In this document: in pieces, positions 1-8,229 of the stretch
How the letters are laid out: each line of letters begins with the position of its first letter
Numbering within the stretch: position 1 is the first letter of the stretch
Origin: Streptomyces sp. NBC_00576
Lineage (GTDB): Bacteria; Actinomycetota; Actinomycetes; Streptomycetales; Streptomycetaceae
Length of the DNA: 64,000 nt
Direction of reading: 5' to 3'
NCBI RefSeq assembly: GCF_036345175.1
Contig: NZ_CP107780.1
Location: forward strand, 7,006,001-7,070,000
Program-made: the position numbers and the translations under genes
The notes under the pieces: generated by a model
Seen by the model: only the letters and a program-made list of their open reading frames with translations
Databases searched by the model: none
What the model was told of the DNA's origin: nothing

Positions 1-169
1 GCTGCACGACGGTTTCCTCGGCTTCCGCGACGGGTTCCACCTCGGGCTGCGCGACGGGTTCCACGTGGGCTTCCACGGCGGGCTGCACGGCGGTCTTCTC
101 GGGCTGTACGTCGGGTTTTTTGGGTGCCGAGCCCTGCGTCGGCTGCTGCGGCTCTGGCTGGTCGCTCAT
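1..169 (-). CDS. 5' part of a Pro/Glu/Gln-rich protein, cut by window edge
   Basis: Only the first 56 codons are inside the window; the gene runs off the left edge. The N-terminus is low complexity, rich in Pro, Glu, Gln, Val and Ala, with repeated 'EPVA(Q/E)' style units that read as a disordered acidic leader. The ATG at 169 is preceded by AGGAG about 12 nt upstream, which supports this start. Such leaders precede many unrelated Streptomyces membrane or secreted proteins, so the function cannot be named. It is divergent from the ABC exporter genes. Confidence 0.6.
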   Translation of the reverse strand, partial: MSDQPEPQQPTQGSAPKKPDVQPEKTAVQPAVEAHVEPVAQPEVEPVAEAEETVVQ

Positions 170-392
170 GTCGTGCACGGACTCCTGTTTCGCGTCGCAC
201 GTTCCCGTACGACCTCTCACGCGTTCAAACGTCTTTTACGCCCCCTCTTGAAGACTGTCGCACCACGCGATCAGTTCCCTGACCTCGGCACGCTTCCGGC
301 CCGAAATCGCGTGGCGGGCGGCCAGGGGCGCGGACTAGGCTCCTGCGCTTCGGTCCGAATACGTTCCGGAGCGTTCGGGAAGGGCTGGTGTC

Positions 393-1193
393 GTGGGTTC
401 TGGGCGGTTGTACGCGGCCGTCGCGGCCGGGGGTTTCCGACGGTATGCCACCTATCGGGCGGCCACGCTGGCGGGGATGTTCACCAACACCGTCTTCGGC
501 GTGATCCTGGCCTACACGTACATCGCCCTGTGGGACGAGAGACCGCACCTCGGCGGGTACGACCAGTCCCAGGCTCTCACCTATGTGTGGCTGGGCCAGG
601 CGCTGCTGACGACGATGTGCGTGATGGGTACGGGCTTCGAGGACGAGCTGATCGAGCGTATCCGTACGGGTGACATCGCGATCGACCTGTACCGGCCGGC
701 CGACCTTCAGCTGTGGTGGCTGGCCCAGGACATGGGCCGGGCCCTGTTCCATCTGCTGGGGCGGGGGCTGATCCCGGTCGCGGTCGGCGCCTGGCTCTTC
801 GATCTGACGCTGCCGGCCTCGCCGCTGACCTGGCTGGCGTTCCTGGCGGCGGTGGTGCTGGGGATGCTGGTCAGCTACTCGTTCCGGTTCCTGGTGGCAC
901 TGACCGCGTTCTGGCTCCTCGACGGCGCGGGCGTCATCCAGATGGCGTGGCTCGCGGGCGTCTTCTGCTCGGGCATGGTGCTGCCGCTGAATGTCTTCCC
1001 GGGGCTGCTCGGCGAGATCGTACGGGCTCTGCCGTGGGCGGCGCTGATCCAGGCGCCGGCGGACATCCTGCTGGGGGAGGCGGATCCGCTGGGCACGTTC
1101 GCGTTCCAGGCCGGGTGGGCGGTGGCGCTGCTCGCGGTGGGGCGTCTGTTGCAGACGGTCGCTACTCGGCGGGTGGTGGTTCAGGGTGGGTGA
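393..1193 (+). CDS. ABC-2 type exporter permease, first subunit
   Basis: A 266-residue integral membrane protein with about six hydrophobic segments, starting at a GTG. The conserved stretch with a short cytosolic loop containing 'GTGFEDELIERIRTGDIAIDL' style residues is typical of the DUF990/ABC-2 permease family, which pairs two unequal permeases with one ATPase. It overlaps the next permease gene by 8 nt, and the ATPase gene follows. The three together should form an exporter at the cytoplasmic membrane. The substrate is not visible; drug, lipid or bacteriocin export are all known for relatives. The call to ABC-2 is firm, the substrate unknown. Confidence 0.85.
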   Translation: MGSGRLYAAVAAGGFRRYATYRAATLAGMFTNTVFGVILAYTYIALWDERPHLGGYDQSQALTYVWLGQALLTTMCVMGTGFEDELIERIRTGDIAIDLYRPADLQLWWLAQDMGRALFHLLGRGLIPVAVGAWLFDLTLPASPLTWLAFLAAVVLGMLVSYSFRFLVALTAFWLLDGAGVIQMAWLAGVFCSGMVLPLNVFPGLLGEIVRALPWAALIQAPADILLGEADPLGTFAFQAGWAVALLAVGRLLQTVATRRVVVQGG

Positions 1194-2106
1194 CGTGGGC
1201 GTGGGCGTGGGAGTGGGCGCTGCGGTGAAGAGCGGTGTCCGGGGTGAGCGGTGGACCGGCGCCGACTGGGACGACGGGCCGCTCGGTCGCAGGGAGCGGG
1301 TGCTCGACGGCGTACGGGCCTATCGGATGATCGCCGCGATGTGGATCCGGTCGACGATGGCCTATCGGGCCTCCTTCGCGATGACCACGATCGGGAACTT
1401 CGTGGCGACCGGCCTCGACTTCCTGGCGATCATGCTGATGTTCTCCCAGATCGACCGGCTCGGCGGCTACTCGCTGCCTGAGGTCGCGTTTCTGTACGGG
1501 CTGTCGGCGGTCGCGTTCGGGATCGCAGATCTCGTCGTCGGGTCGATGGACCGGCTGGGGCGCCGGGTTCGCGACGGCACCCTGGACACGCTGCTGGTCC
1601 GGCCGGCACCGGTGCTCGCGCAGGTTGCCGCGGACCGGTTCGCGCTGCGCCGCCTCGGCCGGATCACCCAGGGCCTGATGGTGCTCGGCTATGCCCTCAC
1701 GGCCCTCGACGACGTTCACTGGACGGTGCTCAAGGTGCTGCTGATGCCGGTGATGGTGGTCAGTGGCGGGGCGATCTTCTGCGCGGTGTTCGTCGGGGGC
1801 GCGGCCTTCCAGTTCGTGGCGCGGGACGCTTCCGAGGTGCAGAACGCGTTCACGTACGGCGGGTCCACGTTGTTGCAGTATCCGCCGGGTCTGTTCGCGC
1901 AGGATCTGGTGCGCGGGGTGACGTTCGTTCTCCCGCTGGCCTTCGTCAACTGGCTGCCCGCGCTGTATGTGCTGGGCCGCCCCTATCCGCTCGACCTGCC
2001 GCAGTGGGTGGCGTTCCTGCCGCCGCTGGTGGCGGCGGGCTGCTGTGCGCTCGCCGGGTTGGCGTGGCGGGCGGGACTTCGTTCGTACCGGAGCACGGGG
2101 AGTTAG
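1186..2106 (+). CDS. ABC-2 type exporter permease, second subunit
   Basis: A 306-residue membrane protein with six hydrophobic segments, of the same DUF990-like permease class as its upstream partner. The GTG start chosen overlaps the end of the first permease gene. A Gly/Val-rich N-terminal stretch of about 40 residues is less convincing, so a later start is possible. The ATPase gene begins 5 nt after its stop, which indicates co-translation. It should form the second half of a heterodimeric transmembrane channel. Confidence 0.85.
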   Translation: MGDVGVGVGVGAAVKSGVRGERWTGADWDDGPLGRRERVLDGVRAYRMIAAMWIRSTMAYRASFAMTTIGNFVATGLDFLAIMLMFSQIDRLGGYSLPEVAFLYGLSAVAFGIADLVVGSMDRLGRRVRDGTLDTLLVRPAPVLAQVAADRFALRRLGRITQGLMVLGYALTALDDVHWTVLKVLLMPVMVVSGGAIFCAVFVGGAAFQFVARDASEVQNAFTYGGSTLLQYPPGLFAQDLVRGVTFVLPLAFVNWLPALYVLGRPYPLDLPQWVAFLPPLVAAGCCALAGLAWRAGLRSYRSTGS

Positions 2107-2111
2107 GGCGC

Positions 2112-3176
2112 GTGGACAGTCAAGTGGACGGTCATTTCGCAGACGGTCGGGTCGCGGAGGGGCATATTGCGGACGGTTCCTTGAACGAGTCGTTCAACGA
2201 GTCGTTCATCGAGCTGGACGGCGTCGAGAAGGTCTTCGACGTGCGTAAGCGGACCGGGTTCATGAGGAGTGAGCGGCGGGAGGTGCGGGCGGTCGACTCG
2301 ATCTCCTTCCGGGTGGCGCGCGGGGAGATGGTCGGCTACATCGGCCCGAACGGTGCCGGGAAGTCGACGACCATCAAGATGCTGACGGGCATCCTCACCC
2401 CCAGCGGCGGTCGGCTGCGGGTCGCCGGTATCGATCCGTCCCGTGAGCGCACGCGTCTCGCGCGGCGTATCGGGGTGGTGTTCGGGCAGCGTACGACGCT
2501 GTGGTGGGACCTTCCGCTGATCGACTCGTACAAGCTGATGCACCGTATGTACCGCATCCCTGACGCCCGTTACCGGGAGAACCTCGACCGTTGTGTCGAA
2601 CTCCTCGAACTGGCCGACCTGTTGGACGTACCGGTGCGTCAACTGTCCCTCGGTCAGCGGATGCGGGGCGATATCGCGGCGGCCCTGCTGCACGACCCCG
2701 AGGTGCTGTACCTGGACGAGCCGACGATCGGCCTGGACGTGATCTCGAAGGCCCGGGTACGCGAGTTCCTGCGCGACCTGAACGCCGAGCGTGGCACGAC
2801 GGTCCTGCTCACCACGCACGACCTCCAGGACATCGAGCAGTTGTGCTCGCGTGTGATGGTCATCGATCACGGGCGGCTGATGTACGACGGCCCGCTGACC
2901 GGCCTGCACGAGGTGGGCGAGAGTGAGCGGACCCTCGTCGTGGACCTGGAGCGCGAGCTGCCGCCGATCGAGGTGCCGTCGGCGCGGGTCGTACGGGTGG
3001 AGGGCCCGCGTCAGTGGCTGGCGTTCCCGGCGTCGGAGTCGGCGGCTCCGCTGGTCGCGCGGATCGCGGCGGAGTATCCGCTGGTGGACCTGTCGGTGCG
3101 GGAGCCGGACATCGAGGCGGTCATCGCGAAAATGTACGCCGAGCAGGCCGGGAAGTCGGGGCGCGCGGCCTCGTAG
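2112..3176 (+). CDS. ABC transporter ATP-binding subunit
   Basis: A 354-residue ATPase that energises the two upstream permeases. Walker A (GPNGAGKSTT) lies near residue 78, the signature motif is LSLGQ near 178, Walker B with DEPTIGLD is near 200, and the H-loop (TTHD) is near 236. A further ~90-residue C-terminal domain follows, as in NatA/DrrA-like exporters of the ABC-2 group. I prefer the GTG at 2112 because it follows the permease stop by 5 nt and has a GGGAG-type ribosome site; a longer in-frame start would overlap the permease by about 100 nt. The N-terminus holds a short repeat, NESFNESF. Confidence 0.9.
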   Translation: MDSQVDGHFADGRVAEGHIADGSLNESFNESFIELDGVEKVFDVRKRTGFMRSERREVRAVDSISFRVARGEMVGYIGPNGAGKSTTIKMLTGILTPSGGRLRVAGIDPSRERTRLARRIGVVFGQRTTLWWDLPLIDSYKLMHRMYRIPDARYRENLDRCVELLELADLLDVPVRQLSLGQRMRGDIAAALLHDPEVLYLDEPTIGLDVISKARVREFLRDLNAERGTTVLLTTHDLQDIEQLCSRVMVIDHGRLMYDGPLTGLHEVGESERTLVVDLERELPPIEVPSARVVRVEGPRQWLAFPASESAAPLVARIAAEYPLVDLSVREPDIEAVIAKMYAEQAGKSGRAAS

Positions 3177-3209
3177 CCTCCCGCGCGGGTACCTCGTAGG
3201 CTTCGACGC

Positions 3210-3974
3210 ATGACGGACGACCTTCCGGAGCTGCGCGCTTCCGACGCCGATCGTGAACGAGTCGCCGAGGTACTGCGGGACGCCCTCGCGGAGGGCCGGC
3301 TCGACATGGCCGAGTTCGAGGAACGGCTGGATGCGACCTACCAGGCGCGTACGTACGGTGAGTTGACGCCGATCACCCGTGACCTGCCCGGGGCCGGGGT
3401 GAGTGTGCCCACGGTGAGCATGGTCAAGCAGCCTGTCGGGGGCGGGAGTTGGGCGGACCGGATTGTCGGGGGCGAGGGTTCCTCGCGGTGGGGTGTCGCC
3501 GTCATGGGCGGGTTCCAGCGCAGGGGGCGCTGGACGGTGCCGCGCCAGTTCAACTCGTTCGCGTTCTGGGGCGGTGGCGAACTCGACCTGCGTGAGGCGA
3601 ACTTCGCGGACCGTGAGGTGGTCCTCAACTGCGTCGCGATCATGGGCGGGATGAATGTGATCGTGCCGCCCGGCGTCGAGGTCGTCGTGCGGGGCATCGG
3701 CATCATGGGCGGCTTCGACCACAGCCAGGAGGGGGTGCTGGGGGATCCCGGTGCCCCGCGCGTGATCATCCAGGGGTTCGCCTTCTGGGGCGGGGTGGGC
3801 GTCACGCGCAAACTCCCGAAGGCGGAGCGTCAGCGCCTGAAGGAGGAACGGCGCCAGGAGAAGCTGGAGCGGCGGGACGGTCGGGGGGAGTTGGGTGGCT
3901 CCGCCTCCGGTTTCGGCTCGGACTCCGGGTTTCACCACGGCATGCACGACCCGCACAAGCGGGACGAGAACTGA
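3210..3974 (+). CDS. DUF1707 / LiaF-like domain protein
   Basis: A 254-residue protein. The first ~60 residues (ASDADRERVAEVLRDALAEG, then LDMAEFEERLDA) match the DUF1707 domain that is abundant in actinobacteria. The middle (about 90-200) has repeated 'MGGF', 'AFWGGG' and 'IMGGMNV' strands, as in the LiaF/DUF2154 C-terminal fold linked to cell-envelope stress sensing. The tail is a charged Lys/Glu-rich helix ending in Gly/Ser/His-rich sequence. No membrane segment is evident. It follows the ABC operon by 33 nt and may be read with it. The role is inferred from family only. Confidence 0.75.
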   Translation: MTDDLPELRASDADRERVAEVLRDALAEGRLDMAEFEERLDATYQARTYGELTPITRDLPGAGVSVPTVSMVKQPVGGGSWADRIVGGEGSSRWGVAVMGGFQRRGRWTVPRQFNSFAFWGGGELDLREANFADREVVLNCVAIMGGMNVIVPPGVEVVVRGIGIMGGFDHSQEGVLGDPGAPRVIIQGFAFWGGVGVTRKLPKAERQRLKEERRQEKLERRDGRGELGGSASGFGSDSGFHHGMHDPHKRDEN

Positions 3975-3992
3975 GCGGAGACAGCACGCCGG

Positions 3993-6900
3993 TCACGTCA
4001 TGTCCGCGACGGCGACGCGGCTGTGCTCGTGATGGGCCTGATGGGCCTGATGGGCCGATTCCGCGAGGACGTCCGCACCGCACTGGGTGAACAGCGTCCT
4101 TGCCTGTACGAGTTGGGCCGGCGCGTCGGTAGGACGGTCGGAGGAGGACAGGGCGCTGCCCGCCGTCAGCCGGGCGGAGGCCTCGTAGAGCGGCATGCGG
4201 GCCGCGCGGAACACGTCGGCGGCTCGCAGCGCGGTGGATGCCGCGGCGGCGTCCCGCCGAAAGAGCTGGACCTCGGCGCGGGCGAGCAGGGCGAAGCCCG
4301 TGCAGGACGGGGGTCCGTCTGGAGGCACGGCCTCGGCAGCGGCATGTACCCAGCGCTCGGCGGCCGGGACATCGCCCCGCGCCAGCTCTGCCACGGCCAG
4401 GGTCCGGAGCCACAGCGGACGCATGGGGGCCTCGTATCCGGTGAGCCCGGGCCCGCCGCCGCCCTCGACCACGGTGCGGACACAGCCGGCCGGGTCGCCG
4501 GTGAGCAGCATGGCCTGACCGAGCAGCGCGATGACCGCCGACCGGTGTGAGTCCGGATCGGTGGCGGCCCGGGACAGTGACTCCTGACAGATCTTCAGCG
4601 CCCCGGCGCCGTCTCCTCGCCACATGAGCACCGCGGCGTTCACCACGGTGGCCAGTGAGCGGGATTCGTCGCTCCCGACCAGCGTGGCCGCCTCAAGTGC
4701 TTCGGCGGCGTACGCCGCCGCGTCGTCCAACCGGCCGAGCCACAGGTGGACGTAGGCAGCGGTCTCCAGCAGGTCGGCGCGGAAGACACTCTGGCCTGTG
4801 TGGCGACAGACTTTCAGCCCTTGTGCGATCCCGTGCAGCGCGGATTCGTAGCGGCCCTGGAACATCTGTGTCCAGCAGACGGTGACAAGGGTGTTGAGGT
4901 GGTCGGCCACCTGCTGGTCGCCGGTGTCGTCCAGCGCGTCGTGTGCCAGGTCGAGGTGTTCCGTCGATCGTGCGTGGTTCCCGGACATGACATGGGCCAG
5001 CGCCAGCAGGCCGTGCGCCTCGGCGATGCGCGGCGCGTCCTGATGGCGTTCCGCCGTGCGCAGGGCGCGTTTGGCCCAGTCGACGGAGGCGGGAAGGTCG
5101 GAGGTGCGCAGTGCGACGGCCGCGATCCCCAGGTGCAGGATCACGATGTCGGAGGCCGGCCGCCCGTTTCCGTTGGCCAGCTCCCGCAGCAGCAGGTCCC
5201 TGGCTTGCTGGTATCGGCCGAGCTGCCACTCCGCACGGGCGAGGGAGGCGATCGTGCGCGCCTGCAGGCCGTGCGCGTCGACAGGAAGGAGGGCAGCGGC
5301 CTCGCGCAGGAGGTCCCGGCTGTCCTGAAGCCGTCCGGCCAGACCCAGGGCATCGGCCTGCTGGAGCAGGAGTTCCGGTCGCGCCGGATGATGGCCGCCG
5401 AGCAGCCGCAGCGCCTCCCCGGTCCAGGAGGCCGAGGTGACCGGCGCGAGGGTCAGGACCTGACGTGCGGCTCGTACGAGCAGGTCGGCGGCTTCCGTGT
5501 CGCCCTCGCGGGCCGAGCGCTGGACATGGGGCGCTCGCGTGATCAAGGAGGCGCCGCGTGAGGCCAGGCTGTCGGCGGCCCGGCCATGGGCCTCGATCCG
5601 CCATCCGGCGCCGAGGCCCTGGTACACCGCCGCACGCACCAGCGGATGGCGGAACTGGAAGCGCCGGGTGACCTCCAGTTGTCGTACCAGATCCCGGTCC
5701 GCGAGTTCGTCCAGGGCCTCCAGCGCCCGGGTGTCCGCGATCCGCGCCACGGCCGCCGCCGTGTCCACGTCGAAGGTGTCGCCGAGCACCGCGGCGGCGC
5801 CCGCGGTGGCGCGTGCGGTGGCCGACAGGCCTTCCAGCTCCTGCTGGAGTGCGGCGCGTACCGACGGCGGCAGTCCGTCGGGAGTGGGCCCGGGGTCGGT
5901 GGGGGCCGGCGGCGGAGGGGTGCCGGTGCTGCGGGCCAGCGCCTCCAGATAGAACGGATTGCCTTCGCTCTCCTCGTACAGCCGGTCGAACTGCTCTTTT
6001 CCTGTTGCCGCGCCGCACAGTTCGGCGCACTCGGCCCGTGACAACGGCTGGATCTCGATCCTGGCCGACCGGCCCTCGGCCTTCGACCGGGACAGTGACG
6101 CGATCAGCCGTGGCGGGGCCTGTCGCGGCCGGTGGGCGAGCACGAGCAGCAGCGGGGTGCGCGGCGGGTGCCGTGCCAGATGGTCGATGAGCTCGACGGT
6201 CGCCGCGTCCGCGCCGTGCAGGTCGTCCAGCCCGAGCAGGATTCCCTCGGCGCCGCCCAGTGTCTCCAGCAGTGCCCGCACCGACCGGTGGAACCAGTGC
6301 CGCTCGGCGGTCACCGGCTTGGGTCCGTCGGGACACCAGGCGGACAGGGCGGGGAAGACCGCGCCCAGCAGGCCGAGCGGGAGACCGGACGATGCGTCCA
6401 GCGCGCCGAGGTGATCGTCCAGGGCGTCCACGAACACGCCGTACGGAGCCTGATCCCACTCCCCGCACCGCCCGGTCAGGACGGTCAGGCCCCGTCGGCG
6501 CCCTTGTTCGCCCACCTCAACGAGCAGCCGGGTCTTCCCGATGCCGGGCTCACCGACAAGTTCCAGCACTCCTGGCGTCCCGGCCACGGCGTCCTCGATC
6601 GCCCGTTCGGCGAGCGCGAGTTCCGTGGTACGTCCGACCAGTCGACCGACGGTTGTGCGGCGCCGCACGGCCACGGCGGCGGAGACCGGTACGGGGTCGG
6701 CGGCGGGGAGGTCGAGCGCGGGGTCGGTGGTGAGCATCCGCTGGTGAAGCAGCCGCAGCGGAGGACTCGGGTCGCAGCCGAGTTCGTCGGCCAGCCGTTG
6801 CCGGAGCCGCTCGTAGCTGTGGAGAGCGTCGGCCGGGCGGCCGCATCGATACAGGGCGAGGAGGAACTGCCCGGCCAGTCGTTCGTCCAGCGGATGCGCC

Positions 6901-7493
6901 TGCGCGCGGCGGGCGAGGTCGGCCAGCAGTTCGGTGTGTCGTCCGCGCCGTAACCGGATGTCGGTGCGCTCCAGTTCGGCCTCCAGGCGCTCCTGGTCCA
7001 AGGTGGTGCGCAGGGCGTTGGTCCATGGGGTGTCGAGGCCGGCGAGGGCGTCTCCCCGCCACAGCCCCAAGGCCTGGTCGAACACGGCTGCGGCCCGGTC
7101 GTCCTGTCCGGCCGCCCGGGCACCGGCCACCAGGTCGTGGAAACGGTGCAGGTCCACCGCCGCCCGCTCGACGTCCAGGACGTAGCCGCCGGATCGCCGG
7201 ACGATGTCCGCGCCGTCCACGTCCGCCAGCGCGCGCCGGAGACGGGAGACATAGCCGTACAGGGTGTCCCTGGCGTGGCGGGGAGAAGAGTCCGCCCATA
7301 CCCGGTTGACGAGTTCATCGACCGGAACGGATCGGCCGGCTTCCACGAGCAGCACCGCCAGTACGCACCGCTGCCGTGCGTGGCCCAGGTCGAGGAACCG
7401 GCCCTGCACACGCGCCTCGACGCTGCCCAGCAGTCCGAATGCCACCAGCCGGTTCAAGGTTTCCCCCAGATTCACCGCAGGCCCGCCCTGCAC
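3993..7493 (-). CDS. SARP/AfsR-like transcriptional regulator with ATPase and TPR regions; carries a TTA codon
   Basis: A 1166-residue regulator. An OmpR-like winged helix is at about 16-110 and the bacterial transcriptional activation domain (BTAD) at about 113-260. An AAA/STAND-type ATPase begins near 280, with Walker A VGEPGIGKTRLL at about 312-323 and a Walker B-like LLGLDDLHG. The C-terminal half is helical repeats of TPR type. No LuxR-type helix-turn-helix is visible at the C-terminus, so DNA binding should lie in the N-terminal SARP part. Codon 181 is TTA (6953-6951), so expression should depend on the bldA tRNA. It is divergent from the secreted inhibitor gene across 82 nt, a possible direct target. 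Large SARPs of this kind activate secondary metabolism or development; the target here is unknown. Confidence 0.88.
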   Translation of the reverse strand: MQGGPAVNLGETLNRLVAFGLLGSVEARVQGRFLDLGHARQRCVLAVLLVEAGRSVPVDELVNRVWADSSPRHARDTLYGYVSRLRRALADVDGADIVRRSGGYVLDVERAAVDLHRFHDLVAGARAAGQDDRAAAVFDQALGLWRGDALAGLDTPWTNALRTTLDQERLEAELERTDIRLRRGRHTELLADLARRAQAHPLDERLAGQFLLALYRCGRPADALHSYERLRQRLADELGCDPSPPLRLLHQRMLTTDPALDLPAADPVPVSAAVAVRRRTTVGRLVGRTTELALAERAIEDAVAGTPGVLELVGEPGIGKTRLLVEVGEQGRRRGLTVLTGRCGEWDQAPYGVFVDALDDHLGALDASSGLPLGLLGAVFPALSAWCPDGPKPVTAERHWFHRSVRALLETLGGAEGILLGLDDLHGADAATVELIDHLARHPPRTPLLLVLAHRPRQAPPRLIASLSRSKAEGRSARIEIQPLSRAECAELCGAATGKEQFDRLYEESEGNPFYLEALARSTGTPPPPAPTDPGPTPDGLPPSVRAALQQELEGLSATARATAGAAAVLGDTFDVDTAAAVARIADTRALEALDELADRDLVRQLEVTRRFQFRHPLVRAAVYQGLGAGWRIEAHGRAADSLASRGASLITRAPHVQRSAREGDTEAADLLVRAARQVLTLAPVTSASWTGEALRLLGGHHPARPELLLQQADALGLAGRLQDSRDLLREAAALLPVDAHGLQARTIASLARAEWQLGRYQQARDLLLRELANGNGRPASDIVILHLGIAAVALRTSDLPASVDWAKRALRTAERHQDAPRIAEAHGLLALAHVMSGNHARSTEHLDLAHDALDDTGDQQVADHLNTLVTVCWTQMFQGRYESALHGIAQGLKVCRHTGQSVFRADLLETAAYVHLWLGRLDDAAAYAAEALEAATLVGSDESRSLATVVNAAVLMWRGDGAGALKICQESLSRAATDPDSHRSAVIALLGQAMLLTGDPAGCVRTVVEGGGGPGLTGYEAPMRPLWLRTLAVAELARGDVPAAERWVHAAAEAVPPDGPPSCTGFALLARAEVQLFRRDAAAASTALRAADVFRAARMPLYEASARLTAGSALSSSDRPTDAPAQLVQARTLFTQCGADVLAESAHQAHQAHHEHSRVAVADMT

Positions 7494-7575
7494 TGTCAGT
7501 CAGGAAGAGTGGCATGGGCATGGAGAAGAAGCCACGGTTGCCCTGCCTCGAACTGACCGAAGGAGACCTTGCGAC

Positions 7576-8157
7576 ATGCGGAAAATGCTTACCCAGGCCG
7601 GCCTCGCGCTCGGCGGAATCACCTTGATCGCAGGAACCGGGCTCGTCATGGCGCCGGCCGCCCAGGCCGAGGGCGCCTCGGCGGCACAGACGAAGGGGGT
7701 ACAGGCACAGTTCGAGGGCAGGACGATCGACCTGTCGAAGGACTGGGGTGCCGCCAAGGCCTGCATGGTCTGGAAGGCGGCGGGCGGGGTCCAGTGCTTC
7801 CGCACCGCCAAGGAGCAGGAACAGACCGCCGCCAAGCTGGCGCAGCGCCAGACTCCGAGCGTGGCCGCCGCCTCCTGCTCCACCCCGCTGCGCCTGTACG
7901 AGCACGGCCAGTTCGCCGGTCGCGAGCTGTCCTTCTACGACCGCGGCTACTGGCAGAACCTGACCGACGCCAGATACAACTTCAACGACCAGACGTCGTC
8001 GTACCGGGTCGGCAGCTGCAACGCCCACCTGGCCGAGCACACCAATGGTTCCGGGTACTGGTACCCGGGCAACACCAACGCCTGGCACTCGGAGGGCACC
8101 ATGTCCTCGGGGGCTTCGGGCTGGAACGACCGGATCAGCTCCATCTACAACACCTGA
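7576..8157 (+). CDS. Secreted peptidase-inhibitor I36 / beta-gamma-crystallin-like protein
   Basis: A 193-residue exported protein. The signal peptide is residues ~1-31, ending in the cleavage-like site AAQA-EG. The C-terminal ~85 residues hold the aromatic/Gly pattern (LYEHGQFAGRELSFYD and SSYRVG) of the I36 peptidase inhibitor family, which has a beta/gamma-crystallin-like fold; SMPI of Streptomyces, a metalloproteinase inhibitor, is the classic member. Start choice rests on the ATG with AGGAG 10 nt upstream. A strong 17-bp hairpin follows the stop. The central ~60 residues are not recognisable. Confidence 0.8.
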   Translation: MRKMLTQAGLALGGITLIAGTGLVMAPAAQAEGASAAQTKGVQAQFEGRTIDLSKDWGAAKACMVWKAAGGVQCFRTAKEQEQTAAKLAQRQTPSVAAASCSTPLRLYEHGQFAGRELSFYDRGYWQNLTDARYNFNDQTSSYRVGSCNAHLAEHTNGSGYWYPGNTNAWHSEGTMSSGASGWNDRISSIYNT

Positions 8158-8168
8158 CCCACACCGCG

Positions 8169-8207
8169 AGCGTGGCGGGGACGGGTTCACCCCGTCCCCG
8201 CCACGCT
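8169..8207. terminator. Bidirectional hairpin terminator
   Basis: A perfect 17-bp inverted repeat (8169-8185 with 8191-8207) around a 5-nt loop, lying between convergent stops at 8157 and 8230. No T-run follows, which is normal for Streptomyces terminators. It should end transcripts from both sides. Confidence 0.85.
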
Positions 8208-8229
8208 GCGACCCCACACGCACCCGCAC

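Noticed and set aside
2103..3956. 617-codon open frame on the minus strand, antisense to the ABC ATPase and DUF1707 genes
   Set aside because: It is the usual antisense shadow in GC-rich DNA; composition is Arg/His/Pro-rich with no domain, while the + strand has clear ATPase motifs.
4693..6468. 591-codon minus frame inside the AfsR-like gene
   Set aside because: Overlaps the real frame on the same strand; Arg/Gly/Pro-rich, no motif.
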